DNA from: an uncultured Lachnospiraceae bacterium | GTDB taxonomy: Bacteria; Bacillota; Clostridia; Lachnospirales; Lachnospiraceae | Assembly: GCA_900319245.1 (NCBI GenBank) | Contig: ONNQ01000002.1 | Coordinates: forward strand, 62,001 to 126,000 | Direction of reading: 5' to 3' | DNA: 64,000 nt | Made by a program: the position numbers and the translations under genes | Notes under the pieces: model-generated | What the model saw: only the letters and a program-made list of their open reading frames with translations | Told to the model about the DNA's origin: nothing | Databases searched by the model: none | In this document: one piece after another, positions 17,340-25,686 of the stretch | Numbering within the stretch: position 1 is the stretch's first letter | Layout: the number at the start of each line of letters is the position of its first letter

Positions 17340-19550
17340 ATGACAAGACTTAGCAAACGATATATAGCACTTCTGTGCGCAGCTGTGATCGCGCTTTCGA
17401 TGAGCGGCTGTCAAAATATGCAGGGACCCGCGGCCGGACCGGCCGCCGAAGGGACCTCTGACGCGCAGACCTCTATGGAGGCGCAAGTGGGAGAGACCGA
17501 TCAGGAGGCTGCTCCTTTCACAAGCCCCGATGAAGCGGAAAATGATGAGGGCCTTTCGCCCGGCGAGGGAATCGTTGGCGTAGACGCCGCCACATGGGTC
17601 GATTCGGATGTTCAGCAGTTCGTAAAGCTGGTCGATCCGCCGCGCCTTGAGGACGACTTCCACCTTTATGTGAACCTCGACTGGATGCTTCATACAGAAC
17701 TTCCGGCCGGCTATCCAAGCTATGATCCGATCACGGAAAGATCCATCGAAGTGGACGGTCAGATTGCGGCGCTGCTCTCTAATCCGGAGAAGGAGACGGA
17801 TCCCGCCCTGATCCACGACCAGGAACTGGTACAGAAGTACTACCAGATGTGGATGGACTGGGACAGCCGCAACCAGCTTGGCATCGAGCCCTTGAAAGAG
17901 CGCCTCGCGCCTCTTATGGAGGTCCAGACGCTGGAGGAACTCACCGATTATCTGGCAAAACCGGAGACCGCCATCTCTGCGACAGAGCTGCTGCAATGCG
18001 ATGTGAGCATGGACTGGAACAATGCCGATTACTACGCCGTCTATGTAATGCCGGTGGATCTGATCTTCGGTGATTCCATGTATTACGGACTGATGACGGA
18101 AGAGGACGCCCTGGCGGAGCCTTATTACGATAAAGTGATCCGTCATATTCTGGTCGATCTTGGATACTCCGATGAAGAAGCGACGGACATACTCAAGCGC
18201 TGCTTTGCCTTTGAACAAGACATCGCAGAATATACTATGACGACAGAGGAGCAGAGCGCACGGGACGCCATCATCAAAGAGAACAATCCCCGCACGCTGG
18301 ATGAACTGGAAGCCGAAGCCGGCGATTTCCCGATCCGGGAGATGCTGGCCGCCTATGGCGCAGACACGTCCAAGACCTATATTTTGACTGAGCCCGAGTG
18401 GCTGTCTGCCATGGACGTTCTGTATGATGAGGACTATGTCGAAAATCTGCGGGATTATCTGATTTGCTACACAGCGCAGGATTATGCGACGCTCCTGGAC
18501 CGCGCCACCTATGATGTCTATTATGAAGTCATCAACGGCATCAGCGGCGCGCAGGGAACGAAGTCAGATGAAAAATCGGCTTCTGACGCGGTCAATACCT
18601 TCCTTCCCATGCAGATGGGACGCCTGTATGCGGACCGGTATGTGACGGATGAAACCAAGTCGGAAGTCACAGCGCTCACCAATGAGATCATTGATGAATA
18701 CAGAGTCATGCTCATGGAGGAGACCTTCCTCTCCGAAGAGACACGCAAATCGGCAATGAATAAGCTGGACAATCTGCAGCTGCGGATCGCAAAGCCGGAC
18801 AAGTGGGAAGACGACAGCACTCTTGATTTCAAGGGCGGAGACGAGGGCGGAAACCTTCTGTCTGCCCAGGATCAGGTCGGCGCGTACTGGGTCGAGCGCA
18901 TGCGCAGCCGTGTCAATCAGAAGGTGGACCGTGACATCTGGACGTCCAGGATCCAGCAGGTCAACGCTTTCTATGATCCGTCCCAGAATTCGATCACAAT
19001 CTGCGGCGGTATTCTCGGCGGTTCTTTGTACGACGCCTCTATGACCCGCGAAGAGCTCTTTGCCAATGTTGGCGATACTGTTGCGCATGAGATCTCCCAT
19101 GCCTTTGATACGACAGGCGCCCAGTTTGACGAGAAGGGCAATCTTCGCAACTGGTGGACGGAAGAGGACCAGAAGGCGTTTGCCCAGAGGGCTGACAAGC
19201 TGGCCGCCTATTACGACAAAATCGAGCCTTTCCAGGATGTGAACTGTGTGGGATCCCAAATCGAGGGCGAAGCGATTGCGGACCTCGTCGCCATGAAGAT
19301 CCTCCTGCGGATTGCCGCCAAGGAAGCTGGATTTGACTATGACAAATTCTTCCGGACTTTTTCCGAGACCTGGAAGACGATCACAACTATCCAGACAGAG
19401 TACTACACGCTGTCTCAGGACACCCATCCGCTTGCTTATCTGCGCGTGAATGCCGTGGTGCAGCAGTTCGACGAATTCTATGACACATATGGGATCAAGA
19501 AGGGCGACGGCATGTATCTGGCACCTGATCAGCGGCTGGTTGTGTGGTAA
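17340..19550 (+). CDS. pepO: M13-family zinc metallopeptidase lipoprotein (neprilysin/PepO-like)
   Basis: This is an extracytoplasmic zinc endopeptidase of the neprilysin family that cleaves short peptides. The third of three clustered ATGs (17340) is chosen because GGAG at 17330-17333 is six bases upstream. The signal peptide ends in the lipobox LSMSGC, so the protein should be lipid-anchored. M13 hallmarks are NAFYDPSQNSITICGG, the zinc motif HEISHAFD, the third ligand region GEAIADLVAMK and a C-terminus ending in Trp. The length is 736 residues, slightly long because of an acidic linker after the lipobox. It follows the ABC exporter by 20 bases, so it may be co-transcribed; a role in processing exported peptides is inference. 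Confidence 0.93.
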   Translation: MTRLSKRYIALLCAAVIALSMSGCQNMQGPAAGPAAEGTSDAQTSMEAQVGETDQEAAPFTSPDEAENDEGLSPGEGIVGVDAATWVDSDVQQFVKLVDPPRLEDDFHLYVNLDWMLHTELPAGYPSYDPITERSIEVDGQIAALLSNPEKETDPALIHDQELVQKYYQMWMDWDSRNQLGIEPLKERLAPLMEVQTLEELTDYLAKPETAISATELLQCDVSMDWNNADYYAVYVMPVDLIFGDSMYYGLMTEEDALAEPYYDKVIRHILVDLGYSDEEATDILKRCFAFEQDIAEYTMTTEEQSARDAIIKENNPRTLDELEAEAGDFPIREMLAAYGADTSKTYILTEPEWLSAMDVLYDEDYVENLRDYLICYTAQDYATLLDRATYDVYYEVINGISGAQGTKSDEKSASDAVNTFLPMQMGRLYADRYVTDETKSEVTALTNEIIDEYRVMLMEETFLSEETRKSAMNKLDNLQLRIAKPDKWEDDSTLDFKGGDEGGNLLSAQDQVGAYWVERMRSRVNQKVDRDIWTSRIQQVNAFYDPSQNSITICGGILGGSLYDASMTREELFANVGDTVAHEISHAFDTTGAQFDEKGNLRNWWTEEDQKAFAQRADKLAAYYDKIEPFQDVNCVGSQIEGEAIADLVAMKILLRIAAKEAGFDYDKFFRTFSETWKTITTIQTEYYTLSQDTHPLAYLRVNAVVQQFDEFYDTYGIKKGDGMYLAPDQRLVVW

Positions 19551-19593
19551 TCGGATCGATCTAATCTGATCGAGCTAATGTTAGCGATCCGAT
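19550..19593. other. Imperfect palindromic sequence after the M13 peptidase gene
   Basis: ATCGGATCG (19550-19558) is matched by CGATCCGAT (19585-19593), with a second short inverted repeat GCTAA/TTAGC inside. No U-tract follows, and a conventional terminator lies 20 bases further on. Function unknown. Confidence 0.45.
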
Positions 19594-19614
19594 CAATACT
19601 GTATATGAAAAAAC

Positions 19615-19651
19615 GAGAAGGTCTGTGCGAAGGGCAGAGGCCTTCTTTTTT
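19615..19651 (+). terminator. Intrinsic terminator of the exporter/M13 unit
   Basis: AGAAGG (19616-19621) pairs with CCTTCT (19641-19646), with CTG/CAG pairing further in. The run TTCTTTTTT forms the U-tract. Confidence 0.8.
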
Positions 19652-19728
19652 GTGCGATAGGACCTGAAAAGAAATAGAGGCGCATTCTTTCGTTCGTATA
19701 AGTTTAGAAATTGTTTATAAATTATATG

Positions 19729-19757
19729 TTGACTATCTGTTATATATGTAGTATAAC
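19729..19757 (+). promoter_or_regulatory. Sigma-A promoter of hsp20
   Basis: TTGACT (19729-19734), a 17-base spacer and TATAAC (19752-19757) give a near-consensus promoter with a predicted start near 19763. No CIRCE element or CtsR-type heptad repeat was seen. Confidence 0.75.
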
Positions 19758-19767
19758 AATTATCAGA

Positions 19768-19811
19768 AAGAGAACAAATGAAACAACCAAATGACACCTG
19801 TTCGTTCTCTT
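19768..19811 (+). promoter_or_regulatory. Inverted repeat in the hsp20 5' leader
   Basis: AAGAGAAC (19768-19775) and GTTCTCTT (19804-19811) form a perfect 8-base inverted repeat just downstream of the predicted start. It could be a repressor operator or a leader hairpin. The ribosome binding site at 19835-19841 lies outside it. Confidence 0.5.
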
Positions 19812-19850
19812 AGAAAAGTTTACAAACCACATTGATAGGAGGTATTTAAT

Positions 19851-20297
19851 ATGTTCACACCTGCACTTTTTACAAGAAACAACAATTTCTGGAGAGATCC
19901 TTTTGATGAGTTTAACGAGATGTTCCCTGCTTTCTTTGACAACGGCGGACTGGAGAAATCCTTTGCCGGATTTAAGACAGACGTCATGGAGAAGGATGGC
20001 AACTATGTGCTGGAGTCTGAGCTTCCCGGCTTTAACAAGGAAGACATCCACGTAGATCTTAAGGACGACGTTCTGACCATCAGCGCTTCTCACAATGAGG
20101 AGAAGAACGAAGAGGACAAGAACACCCGGTATATCAGAAAGGAAAGAAATAGCGCATCCTACAGCAGAAGCTTCCGTGTCGCGAATGTCACACACGAAGA
20201 TATCCACGCTGCCTACAACAACGGCGTGCTGACTGTCACCTTCCCCAAGAGAGACGCACTCCCTGAGAAAGAGGCCAGAAAGATCGAGATCCAGTAA
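19851..20297 (+). CDS. Hsp20/alpha-crystallin small heat-shock protein
   Basis: This is a 148-residue cytoplasmic chaperone that holds unfolding proteins. The N-terminal arm is Phe/Asn-rich. The alpha-crystallin domain runs from about residue 40 (FKTDVMEKDGNYVLESELPG) through FNKEDIHVDLKDDVLTISA to GVLTVTFPKRDA. The C-terminal I-x-I motif appears as IEIQ. AGGAGGT at 19835-19841 is ten bases before the ATG. It is monocistronic with a strong promoter and a strong terminator. Confidence 0.95.
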   Translation: MFTPALFTRNNNFWRDPFDEFNEMFPAFFDNGGLEKSFAGFKTDVMEKDGNYVLESELPGFNKEDIHVDLKDDVLTISASHNEEKNEEDKNTRYIRKERNSASYSRSFRVANVTHEDIHAAYNNGVLTVTFPKRDALPEKEARKIEIQ

Positions 20298-20339
20298 TCC
20301 CGATCAGGCACGGATTTTCATGCAGTAACTACTAATAGC

Positions 20340-20372
20340 AAAGCCCGGCGCATCAAAGCGCCGGGCTTTTTT
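20340..20372 (+). terminator. Intrinsic terminator of hsp20
   Basis: AAAGCCCGGCGC (20340-20351) and GCGCCGGGCTTT (20358-20369) make a perfect 12-bp stem with a 6-base loop, then a T-run to 20372. Confidence 0.92.
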
Positions 20373-20415
20373 AACATCCTAATGAAAATGCGCCTGTCTT
20401 TGTACGCCGGTCTTG

Positions 20416-20444
20416 TTGTCTTTTGCCGCCAAATCGAGTACACT
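20416..20444 (+). promoter_or_regulatory. Putative promoter of maf
   Basis: TTGTCT (20416-20421), a 17-base spacer and TACACT (20439-20444) lie 46 bases before the TTG start of maf. This argues against a translation start further upstream. Confidence 0.5.
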
Positions 20445-20490
20445 TTGTTGGGCACATGCCTTACTACAAACAAAACAGAGGTATCAAACA

Positions 20491-21147
20491 TTGGACAAAA
20501 TCGTATTGGCTTCTGCCTCTCCCAGAAGAAGTGAATTACTGGGGCAGGCAGGATTTACATTTACCGTGATTCCCTCCAAAGGAGAGGAAATCGTGACAAG
20601 CACCCATCCCGCACAGGTGGTGGAAGAGCTGTCCCGGCAGAAGGCGCTGGAAGTGGCAGACCGGATTATGGGCGGCAGTGAGATCGTGAAGGATTATGAC
20701 GTTGTGATCGGCGCAGACACAGTTGTCGCTGCAGACCATCAGATCCTTGGGAAACCCGCGGACCACGAGGATGCAGCGGGGATGATCCGCATGCTGCAGG
20801 GCCGCATTCACCAGGTCTATACCGGCGTCACGCTGATCGTCAGGAATAAAAGCGGTGAAGTTCGGACACGCACCTTTCATGAGTGCACAGACGTAGACGT
20901 ATGCCCCATGACGGAAGAGGAAATCAGCGCCTATATCGATACGCCGGAGCCGTACGACAAGGCCGGTGCCTATGGGATCCAGGGGAGTTTTGGCATATAC
21001 ATTAAAGGCATCCACGGATGCTATTACAATGTCGTCGGGCTTCCGATCTCCAGGCTTGTTCACGAGCTCAGGGACTTGCAGCAGGAATTCTGCTGCCGTG
21101 CTGCCGATCGTCGCCACGCATCGGATTCAAAGAAACACATCTCTTAA
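20491..21147 (+). CDS. maf: Maf-like nucleoside triphosphate pyrophosphatase
   Basis: Maf proteins hydrolyse non-canonical or excess nucleotides (dTTP/UTP/m7GTP-type) to monophosphates. Conserved stretches are LASASPRRSELL at the N-terminus, VVIGADTVV and LGKPADHEDA in the middle, and the late DKAGAYGIQG motif. The start is taken as TTG at 20491, with AGAGGT eight bases upstream, because family homology begins two residues later and a promoter occupies the sequence further upstream. That gives 218 residues. The C-terminus extends about 20 residues (CCRAADRRHASDSKK) beyond the usual end and overlaps the convergent pyrI stop codon by four bases. Confidence 0.88.
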   Translation: MDKIVLASASPRRSELLGQAGFTFTVIPSKGEEIVTSTHPAQVVEELSRQKALEVADRIMGGSEIVKDYDVVIGADTVVAADHQILGKPADHEDAAGMIRMLQGRIHQVYTGVTLIVRNKSGEVRTRTFHECTDVDVCPMTEEEISAYIDTPEPYDKAGAYGIQGSFGIYIKGIHGCYYNVVGLPISRLVHELRDLQQEFCCRAADRRHASDSKKHIS

Positions 21148-21593
21148 CGGAACCATTTCTCGCGCTCGCCCTCGGAATACTTCTCCTCGCAGTATCTGCA
21201 GCGATAGATCTTGCGCTTTGCGTCAGACAAGAAGAAGATATGCGGGATCTCCTGCTCGATCGAAGAGATGCAGCGGGGATTGTGGCATTTGAGAACGCCC
21301 TTGATCTCTTTGGGCATGGTCATCTTTTTCTTTTCAACGATCTCACCGCCCTTGATCACATTGACCGTGATCTCGGGATCAATAAAAGCGACCGCGTCCA
21401 AACTGATCGAGTCGGGGTTGCACTCCACTTTCAGAATGTCCTTGCGCCCCAGTTCATTGCTGCGGGCGTTCTTGATGATCGCAACCTGATAATCCTCTTT
21501 GTCCAGGTGCAGATAGTGGTAGATCAGCATTGCTTTTCCGGCTTCAATGTGGTCGAGCACGATGCCTTCTTCAATTTTACCTACATTTAACAT
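21144..21593 (-). CDS. pyrI: Aspartate carbamoyltransferase regulatory subunit
   Basis: This is the 149-residue allosteric subunit that binds nucleotides and assembles with PyrB trimers. The N-terminal nucleotide-binding part is followed by the zinc domain with ligands in VLKCHNPRC and IYRCRYC. GGAGG precedes the ATG. It follows pyrB by 59 bases on the same strand, as expected for pyrBI. Its stop overlaps the convergent maf stop by four bases. Confidence 0.94.
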   Translation of the reverse strand: MLNVGKIEEGIVLDHIEAGKAMLIYHYLHLDKEDYQVAIIKNARSNELGRKDILKVECNPDSISLDAVAFIDPEITVNVIKGGEIVEKKKMTMPKEIKGVLKCHNPRCISSIEQEIPHIFFLSDAKRKIYRCRYCEEKYSEGEREKWFR

Positions 21594-21652
21594 TCGATTC
21601 CTCCTTGGGTGTGGAAATACGGTAGTTGCAAAATCGTATCGACTGCGTATGA

Positions 21653-22570
21653 TCAGTCCACATGGATGTCGAGCAGCGTCAGGATCAGCGCCATGCGAAC
21701 GTAGACGCCGTACTGCACCTGCTTGAAATAGGCCGCGCGGGGATCCTTGTCAATTTCCACGGAAATCTCGTTGACGCGGGGCAGGGGATGAAGGACATAC
21801 ATGTCGTTTTTGGCGCGCTTCATGAGCCGCTTGTTCAAAACATAGAAATCCTTGAGTCTGATATAATCCTCTTCGTTGAAGAAGCGCTCTCTCTGTACAC
21901 GTGTCATGTAGAGAAGGTCAAGCTTGGTGATGACATCTTCGAGCTTAATGCACTCTTCATAGGTATAGCCGCGCTCCTCGAGCAGATCGGTGATATAGTC
22001 GGGCACCCGAAGTTCCGGCGGGGAGATGAATACAAAGTGAATGTCCTCATAGCGGGCCATTGTCTTAACCAGAGAGTGTACGGTTCTGCCGAACTTGAGA
22101 TCCCCGCAGATACCGATTGTAAAGTGATTGAGACGCCCCTTGAGCTGGCGGATCGTCATCATATCGAGCAGGGTCTGGGTGGGGTGCTCATGGCCGCCGT
22201 CGCCGGCGTTGATGACCGGAATATTCGAGTGCTGGGCTGCCACATACGCGGCGCCTTCCTTGTTGTGGCGGATGGCCGCAATATCGGCAAAACAGGAGAT
22301 GACCCGGATCGTATCGGCAACGCTTTCGCCCTTGGCCGCAGAGGACTGCGCAGCGCCTGCAAAACCGAGCGCTTTTCCGCCCAGATTCATCATGGCCGCT
22401 TCAAAGCTGAGTCTTGTCCGTGTGCTGGGCTCATAGAAGAGCGTCGCGATTTTCTTGCTGTCACAGGCATGCGCGTACTTTTCAGGATTCTTTTCAATAT
22501 CAGCCGCCAAATCAAAGAGCTGATCCAGTTCCTGCGTTGTGAAATCGAGGGGTGTGAGACAGTGTCGCAT
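21653..22570 (-). CDS. pyrB: Aspartate carbamoyltransferase catalytic subunit
   Basis: This enzyme joins carbamoyl phosphate and aspartate in the committed step of pyrimidine synthesis. The 305-residue chain shows the carbamoyl-phosphate motif [13 protein letters not shown], the mobile-loop region [21 protein letters not shown] and the C-terminal [17 protein letters not shown] sits before the ATG. The upstream gene ends 15 bases away, so the order is DUF1294-like, hypothetical, pyrB, pyrI. Confidence 0.96.
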   Translation of the reverse strand: MRHCLTPLDFTTQELDQLFDLAADIEKNPEKYAHACDSKKIATLFYEPSTRTRLSFEAAMMNLGGKALGFAGAAQSSAAKGESVADTIRVISCFADIAAIRHNKEGAAYVAAQHSNIPVINAGDGGHEHPTQTLLDMMTIRQLKGRLNHFTIGICGDLKFGRTVHSLVKTMARYEDIHFVFISPPELRVPDYITDLLEERGYTYEECIKLEDVITKLDLLYMTRVQRERFFNEEDYIRLKDFYVLNKRLMKRAKNDMYVLHPLPRVNEISVEIDKDPRAAYFKQVQYGVYVRMALILTLLDIHVD

Positions 22571-22585
22571 GAATACTCCTTTCTG

Positions 22586-23092
22586 TTACGTCATTGTTTC
22601 AAATCCGATCTCGCGGGAAGCGAGAAATCTTTCCATCATGGTGTCCCAGATCCGATCGGCATTTTTGTCGAGGGAAAAACTCTTTAAAGAGATGCCGGTG
22701 ACCAGCGTGACTTCCGATCCGTCATAGCGAATGTTGAGCGCCATTGCGCCAACGACGTCTGTCAGCTGGGGATAGCCCTCGTCGACCAGGATCTTCTGCA
22801 TGAGATCGGGCCGCATCTGCAGCACGATGGACATGGAGGCCGGCGCTTTTTTGCCCCGGATCAGTTCGCGCAGGTGTCCGCGGACGGACTCCCAGGCGAT
22901 CAGCGGATAGGGATGGTTGGCAGTGTCCTCCCACTCCTCACTGGAGTAGAAGTTTTTATTGATACGGCCGTCTACGTGCCATGTAACCTGCATACTAAGA
23001 GAAGCCTCCTCCAGCAAAAAGGAATCAAATGACCTGCCGGAAAGAAGCTTCGTCATAAAGTTTCCTGTTTCAGTGATCTTGAATGCTCTCAT
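22586..23092 (-). CDS. Conserved hypothetical protein of the pyrBI operon (possibly DUF5721)
   Basis: This 168-residue soluble protein has no signal peptide and no membrane segment. I do not recognise an enzymatic motif. The sequence recalls the clostridial DUF5721 family, but I cannot confirm this. It reads as a mixed alpha/beta protein with a hydrophobic core around ALNIRYDGSEVTLVTGISL. GAGG is six bases before the ATG. Location 15 bases before pyrB suggests co-expression with pyrimidine synthesis; function unknown. Confidence 0.6.
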   Translation of the reverse strand: MRAFKITETGNFMTKLLSGRSFDSFLLEEASLSMQVTWHVDGRINKNFYSSEEWEDTANHPYPLIAWESVRGHLRELIRGKKAPASMSIVLQMRPDLMQKILVDEGYPQLTDVVGAMALNIRYDGSEVTLVTGISLKSFSLDKNADRIWDTMMERFLASREIGFETMT

Positions 23093-23128
23093 AAATGCCT
23101 CACAAATTGGGAATCAACACTATGCCTG

Positions 23129-23422
23129 TTACAGGAAAACGATCTTGGATGTACTGATATAAAGAGCGAGGATCGCTCCGATCTGCAGGATCAGGATCAG
23201 CGGAAGGCCAATCCGGAACTTCACTTTGCGCTTCTTGTGTCTGAAGACGATCATCCCGGCTATACATCCAATGGATCCACCCAAAACGGCAATAATAAGG
23301 AGCACGGACTCCGGAATGCGGAATCGGCGCTCCATAGCACGTATCTTATCAATGACCATGGCGGAAAGGCCGATCAGGTTCATGACGATGAAGTAGAGGA
23401 TAAGCATTGTTCTTGTGTTCAT
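23129..23422 (-). CDS. DUF1294-type small membrane protein
   Basis: This is a 97-residue membrane protein. The Met at 23422 is chosen because AAAGGAG lies six bases upstream. Three hydrophobic segments are visible: LILYFIVMNLIGLSAMV, LLIIAVLGGSIGCIAGMIVF and LPLILILQIGAILALYI. The features DKIRAMERRFRIPE between the first two, then FRHKKRKVKFRIGLP, are typical of DUF1294. Function is unknown. It is the first gene of the minus-strand unit leading to pyrBI. Confidence 0.8.
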   Translation of the reverse strand: MNTRTMLILYFIVMNLIGLSAMVIDKIRAMERRFRIPESVLLIIAVLGGSIGCIAGMIVFRHKKRKVKFRIGLPLILILQIGAILALYISTSKIVFL

Positions 23423-23453
23423 GAAGATCTCCTTTCCAAAATTTCTGATGTAT

Positions 23454-23482
23454 ATTGTATAAGCTAACACCGAGACATGCAA
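23454..23482 (-). promoter_or_regulatory. Sigma-A promoter of the DUF1294-pyrBI unit
   Basis: On the minus strand TTGCAT (23482-23477), a 17-base spacer and TACAAT (23459-23454) lie about 30 bases before the DUF1294 start. No PyrR-type attenuator was recognised. Confidence 0.6.
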
Positions 23483-23573
23483 GGACAAATTCCCGGGCAT
23501 GGCATGATTTTGGCAGGCTGACTGTAAATGCATCTTCGTGAGGGCAAAAACTGCGCTTACCGGCTGATCGCGC

Positions 23574-23606
23574 AAAAAAGGACCGGGGTCCATGTGGATC
23601 CCGGTC
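23574..23606 (-). terminator. Intrinsic terminator of argG
   Basis: GACCGGGGTCC (23581-23591) and GGATCCCGGTC (23596-23606) pair with one G-U and an ATGT loop. On the minus strand the stem is followed by TTTTTT, about 43 bases after the argG stop. Confidence 0.88.
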
Positions 23607-23648
23607 CGTCACTTCATATTGTCTTCTTTAATACGTTCGCCGCTATGG

Positions 23649-24884
23649 TCAAGCCTTGGAAGCTTTCTCCACTTCCTGCATCTTCATCGCACGCACCTTC
23701 TCGGGAAGACCGAAGAGGTTGATGAAGCCTTCTGCGTCGTGGTGGTTGTAGAGTTCGCCGGTTGTGAAAGAAGCAAGGCTCTCATTGTAGAGGCTGTAGG
23801 GAGAGGTTGTGCCGGCCTTGATGATGTTGCCCTTGTAGAGACCGAACTTGACTTCGCCGGTGACATACTTCTGCGTGGACTCGATAAAGGCCTGCTCTGC
23901 CTCGCGAAGAGGAGAGAACCACTTGCCTTCATAGACAAGGCTTGCGAACTTGTGGCCGATCTCATCCTTAACTTCATAGGTCTTGCGGTCGAGGACCAGC
24001 TCCTCGAGCTGCTGATGCGCTTCCATGAGGATGGTTCCGCCGGGAGTCTCATAGACGCCGCGGGACTTCATGCCGACGACACGGTTCTCCACGATATCGA
24101 TGATGCCGATGCCGTTCTCGCCGCCCAGCTTGTTGAGTGTGCGGATGATGTCGGCGACCTTCATTTCCTTGCCGTTGACGCTCTTGGGAACGCCCGCTTC
24201 GAAGGTCATGGTCACATAGGTGATCTCATCGGGTGCCTGCATGGGGGTCTTACTCAGAACCAGAAGGTGATCGTAGTTGGGCATCAGGGACGGATCCTCG
24301 AGCTCCAGACCCTCATGGCTGATGTGCCAGAGGTTGCGGTCACGGCTGTAGCTGCTGTCTGCGGAGAAGGGAAGATCGATGCCGTGCTTCTTGCAGAATT
24401 CGATCTCGGATTCACGGGAATCCATGGTCCACTTGTCGCTGCGCCATGCGGCGATGATGCGAAGGTCGGGGGCCAGTGCCTTGATGCCGAGCTCAAAGCG
24501 GATCTGGTCGTTGCCCTTGCCGGTCGCACCGTGGCAGATCGTGGTAGCGCCTTCCTTGCGGGCGATCTCAACCAGCTTCTTGGCGATCAGAGGACGCGCC
24601 ATGGACGTGCCCAGAAGATACTTGTTCTCATAGACAGCGTGCGCCTGTACGCAGGGGACGATATACTCCTCGGCAAATTCGTCATTGACGTCCAGAATAT
24701 AGAGCTTGGAAGCGCCGCAGTACTTGGCTCTCTCCTCGAGGTGCGCCAGTTCTTCTTCCTGACCGCAGTCGATGCATACGCAGATAACGTCGAAGTTATA
24801 GTTCTCTTTGAGCCAGGGAATGATGGCTGTGGTATCGAGACCGCCGCTATAGGCGAGGATTACTTTTTCTTTCTGTTCGGACAT
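23649..24884 (-). CDS. argG: Argininosuccinate synthase
   Basis: This enzyme condenses citrulline and aspartate with ATP, the penultimate step of arginine synthesis. The 411-residue chain has the N-type ATP pyrophosphatase motif AYSGGLDTTAIIPWL at the start, GATGKGNDQIRFE, and SRGVYETPGG in the C-terminal half. The start at 24884 follows GGAGG by eight bases; a Met five codons upstream contains that site. It is divergent from the argJ-argB-argD unit. Confidence 0.96.
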   Translation of the reverse strand: MSEQKEKVILAYSGGLDTTAIIPWLKENYNFDVICVCIDCGQEEELAHLEERAKYCGASKLYILDVNDEFAEEYIVPCVQAHAVYENKYLLGTSMARPLIAKKLVEIARKEGATTICHGATGKGNDQIRFELGIKALAPDLRIIAAWRSDKWTMDSRESEIEFCKKHGIDLPFSADSSYSRDRNLWHISHEGLELEDPSLMPNYDHLLVLSKTPMQAPDEITYVTMTFEAGVPKSVNGKEMKVADIIRTLNKLGGENGIGIIDIVENRVVGMKSRGVYETPGGTILMEAHQQLEELVLDRKTYEVKDEIGHKFASLVYEGKWFSPLREAEQAFIESTQKYVTGEVKFGLYKGNIIKAGTTSPYSLYNESLASFTTGELYNHHDAEGFINLFGLPEKVRAMKMQEVEKASKA

Positions 24885-25212
24885 TGGGGGTTCCTCCATT
24901 TCTCTATATTCATTCTTATTGATTGCCGTAGCAGTTCTTACATTTGTGTACTATACATCAGCGTTCCGGGAATTGCAATAGTGAATATGAATATAATTTA
25001 ATATTTTTTCATTAATACCCATTGCAAACTGCATATAGTGCATATATAATGCATAAAAGATGAATAATATGTATATCCTTCTTTTAATTTCTTTTAAATT
25101 TGTTCTTTATTATACGGAAAATTGTGCTATTATCAGACTGCATGCATTTTTTTGCGGGCACAGAAGCGATATTTTGGTCCATGATAAATAGGAATAGAAG
25201 TTAGGAAACGAT
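24885..25212. promoter_or_regulatory. Divergent control region between argG and the argJ operon
   Basis: This is 328 bases of mostly AT-rich sequence with no gene seen. Three copies of TGCATA lie at 25030, 25039 and 25050, and TGAATA lies at 25061, resembling ArgR half-sites (TGAATA/TGCATA type). For argG, TTGCAA (25027-25022, minus strand) with TATTAA 18 bases downstream is a weak promoter candidate. A convincing promoter toward argJ was not found. Regulation by ArgR is inference from gene content and motif. Confidence 0.45.
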
Positions 25213-25683
25213 ATGGATACGATCCTGATCCGCCCCATGGAGGCGGCTGATTATGACAAAGTACATACGCTCTGGATGAGCATCCGCGGTTTCGGGATCC
25301 GGAGCATCGACGATTCCAGAGAAGATATAGAGCGGTTTCTTAAGCGCAATCCGACGACCAGCGTCGTGGCCTGCGCAGGCGATCGAATCGTAGGTTCCAT
25401 CCTTTGCGGACACGACGGAAGACAGGCCAGTTTCTATCACGTTTGTGTCAAAAAATCGTGGAGAAGGCAGGGCATCGGCACCCGCATGGTCATCTACTGC
25501 ATGAATGTTCTGCGGGAACTTAAGATCAACAAGATCAACCTGATCGCGTTTACCAAGAACGACGGCGGCAACGCTTTCTGGAAACAGATTGGCTGGACAT
25601 GCAGGTCCGATTGCAATTATTATGAGTTTGTTCTCAACGAGGCCAATATAACGAGATTTATTGAGAGTGAAATGGAGGACTAG
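25213..25683 (+). CDS. GNAT-family N-acetyltransferase at the head of the arg operon
   Basis: This 156-residue acetyltransferase starts with a typical IRPMEAADYDKV segment. The acetyl-CoA loop appears as VKKSWRRQGIGTRMV (R-x-x-G-x-G), followed by INLIAFTKNDGGNAFWKQIGW. The substrate cannot be told from sequence. It ends four bases before argJ, so co-transcription is near certain. It could acetylate glutamate or another metabolite, but ArgJ normally regenerates acetylglutamate itself, so the link is inferred only from position. Confidence 0.82.
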   Translation: MDTILIRPMEAADYDKVHTLWMSIRGFGIRSIDDSREDIERFLKRNPTTSVVACAGDRIVGSILCGHDGRQASFYHVCVKKSWRRQGIGTRMVIYCMNVLRELKINKINLIAFTKNDGGNAFWKQIGWTCRSDCNYYEFVLNEANITRFIESEMED

Positions 25684-25686
25684 AGG

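Noticed and set aside
14785..17346. An 853-codon open frame on the minus strand over both ABC exporter genes.
   Set aside because: It lies antisense to two clearly conserved ABC exporters, has no recognisable domain, and such frames arise from codon bias in GC-rich genes.
20413..20490. An N-terminal extension of Maf starting at TTG 20413.
   Set aside because: The stretch overlaps a promoter, has no ribosome site and is unlike Maf; the TTG at 20491 has a good site.
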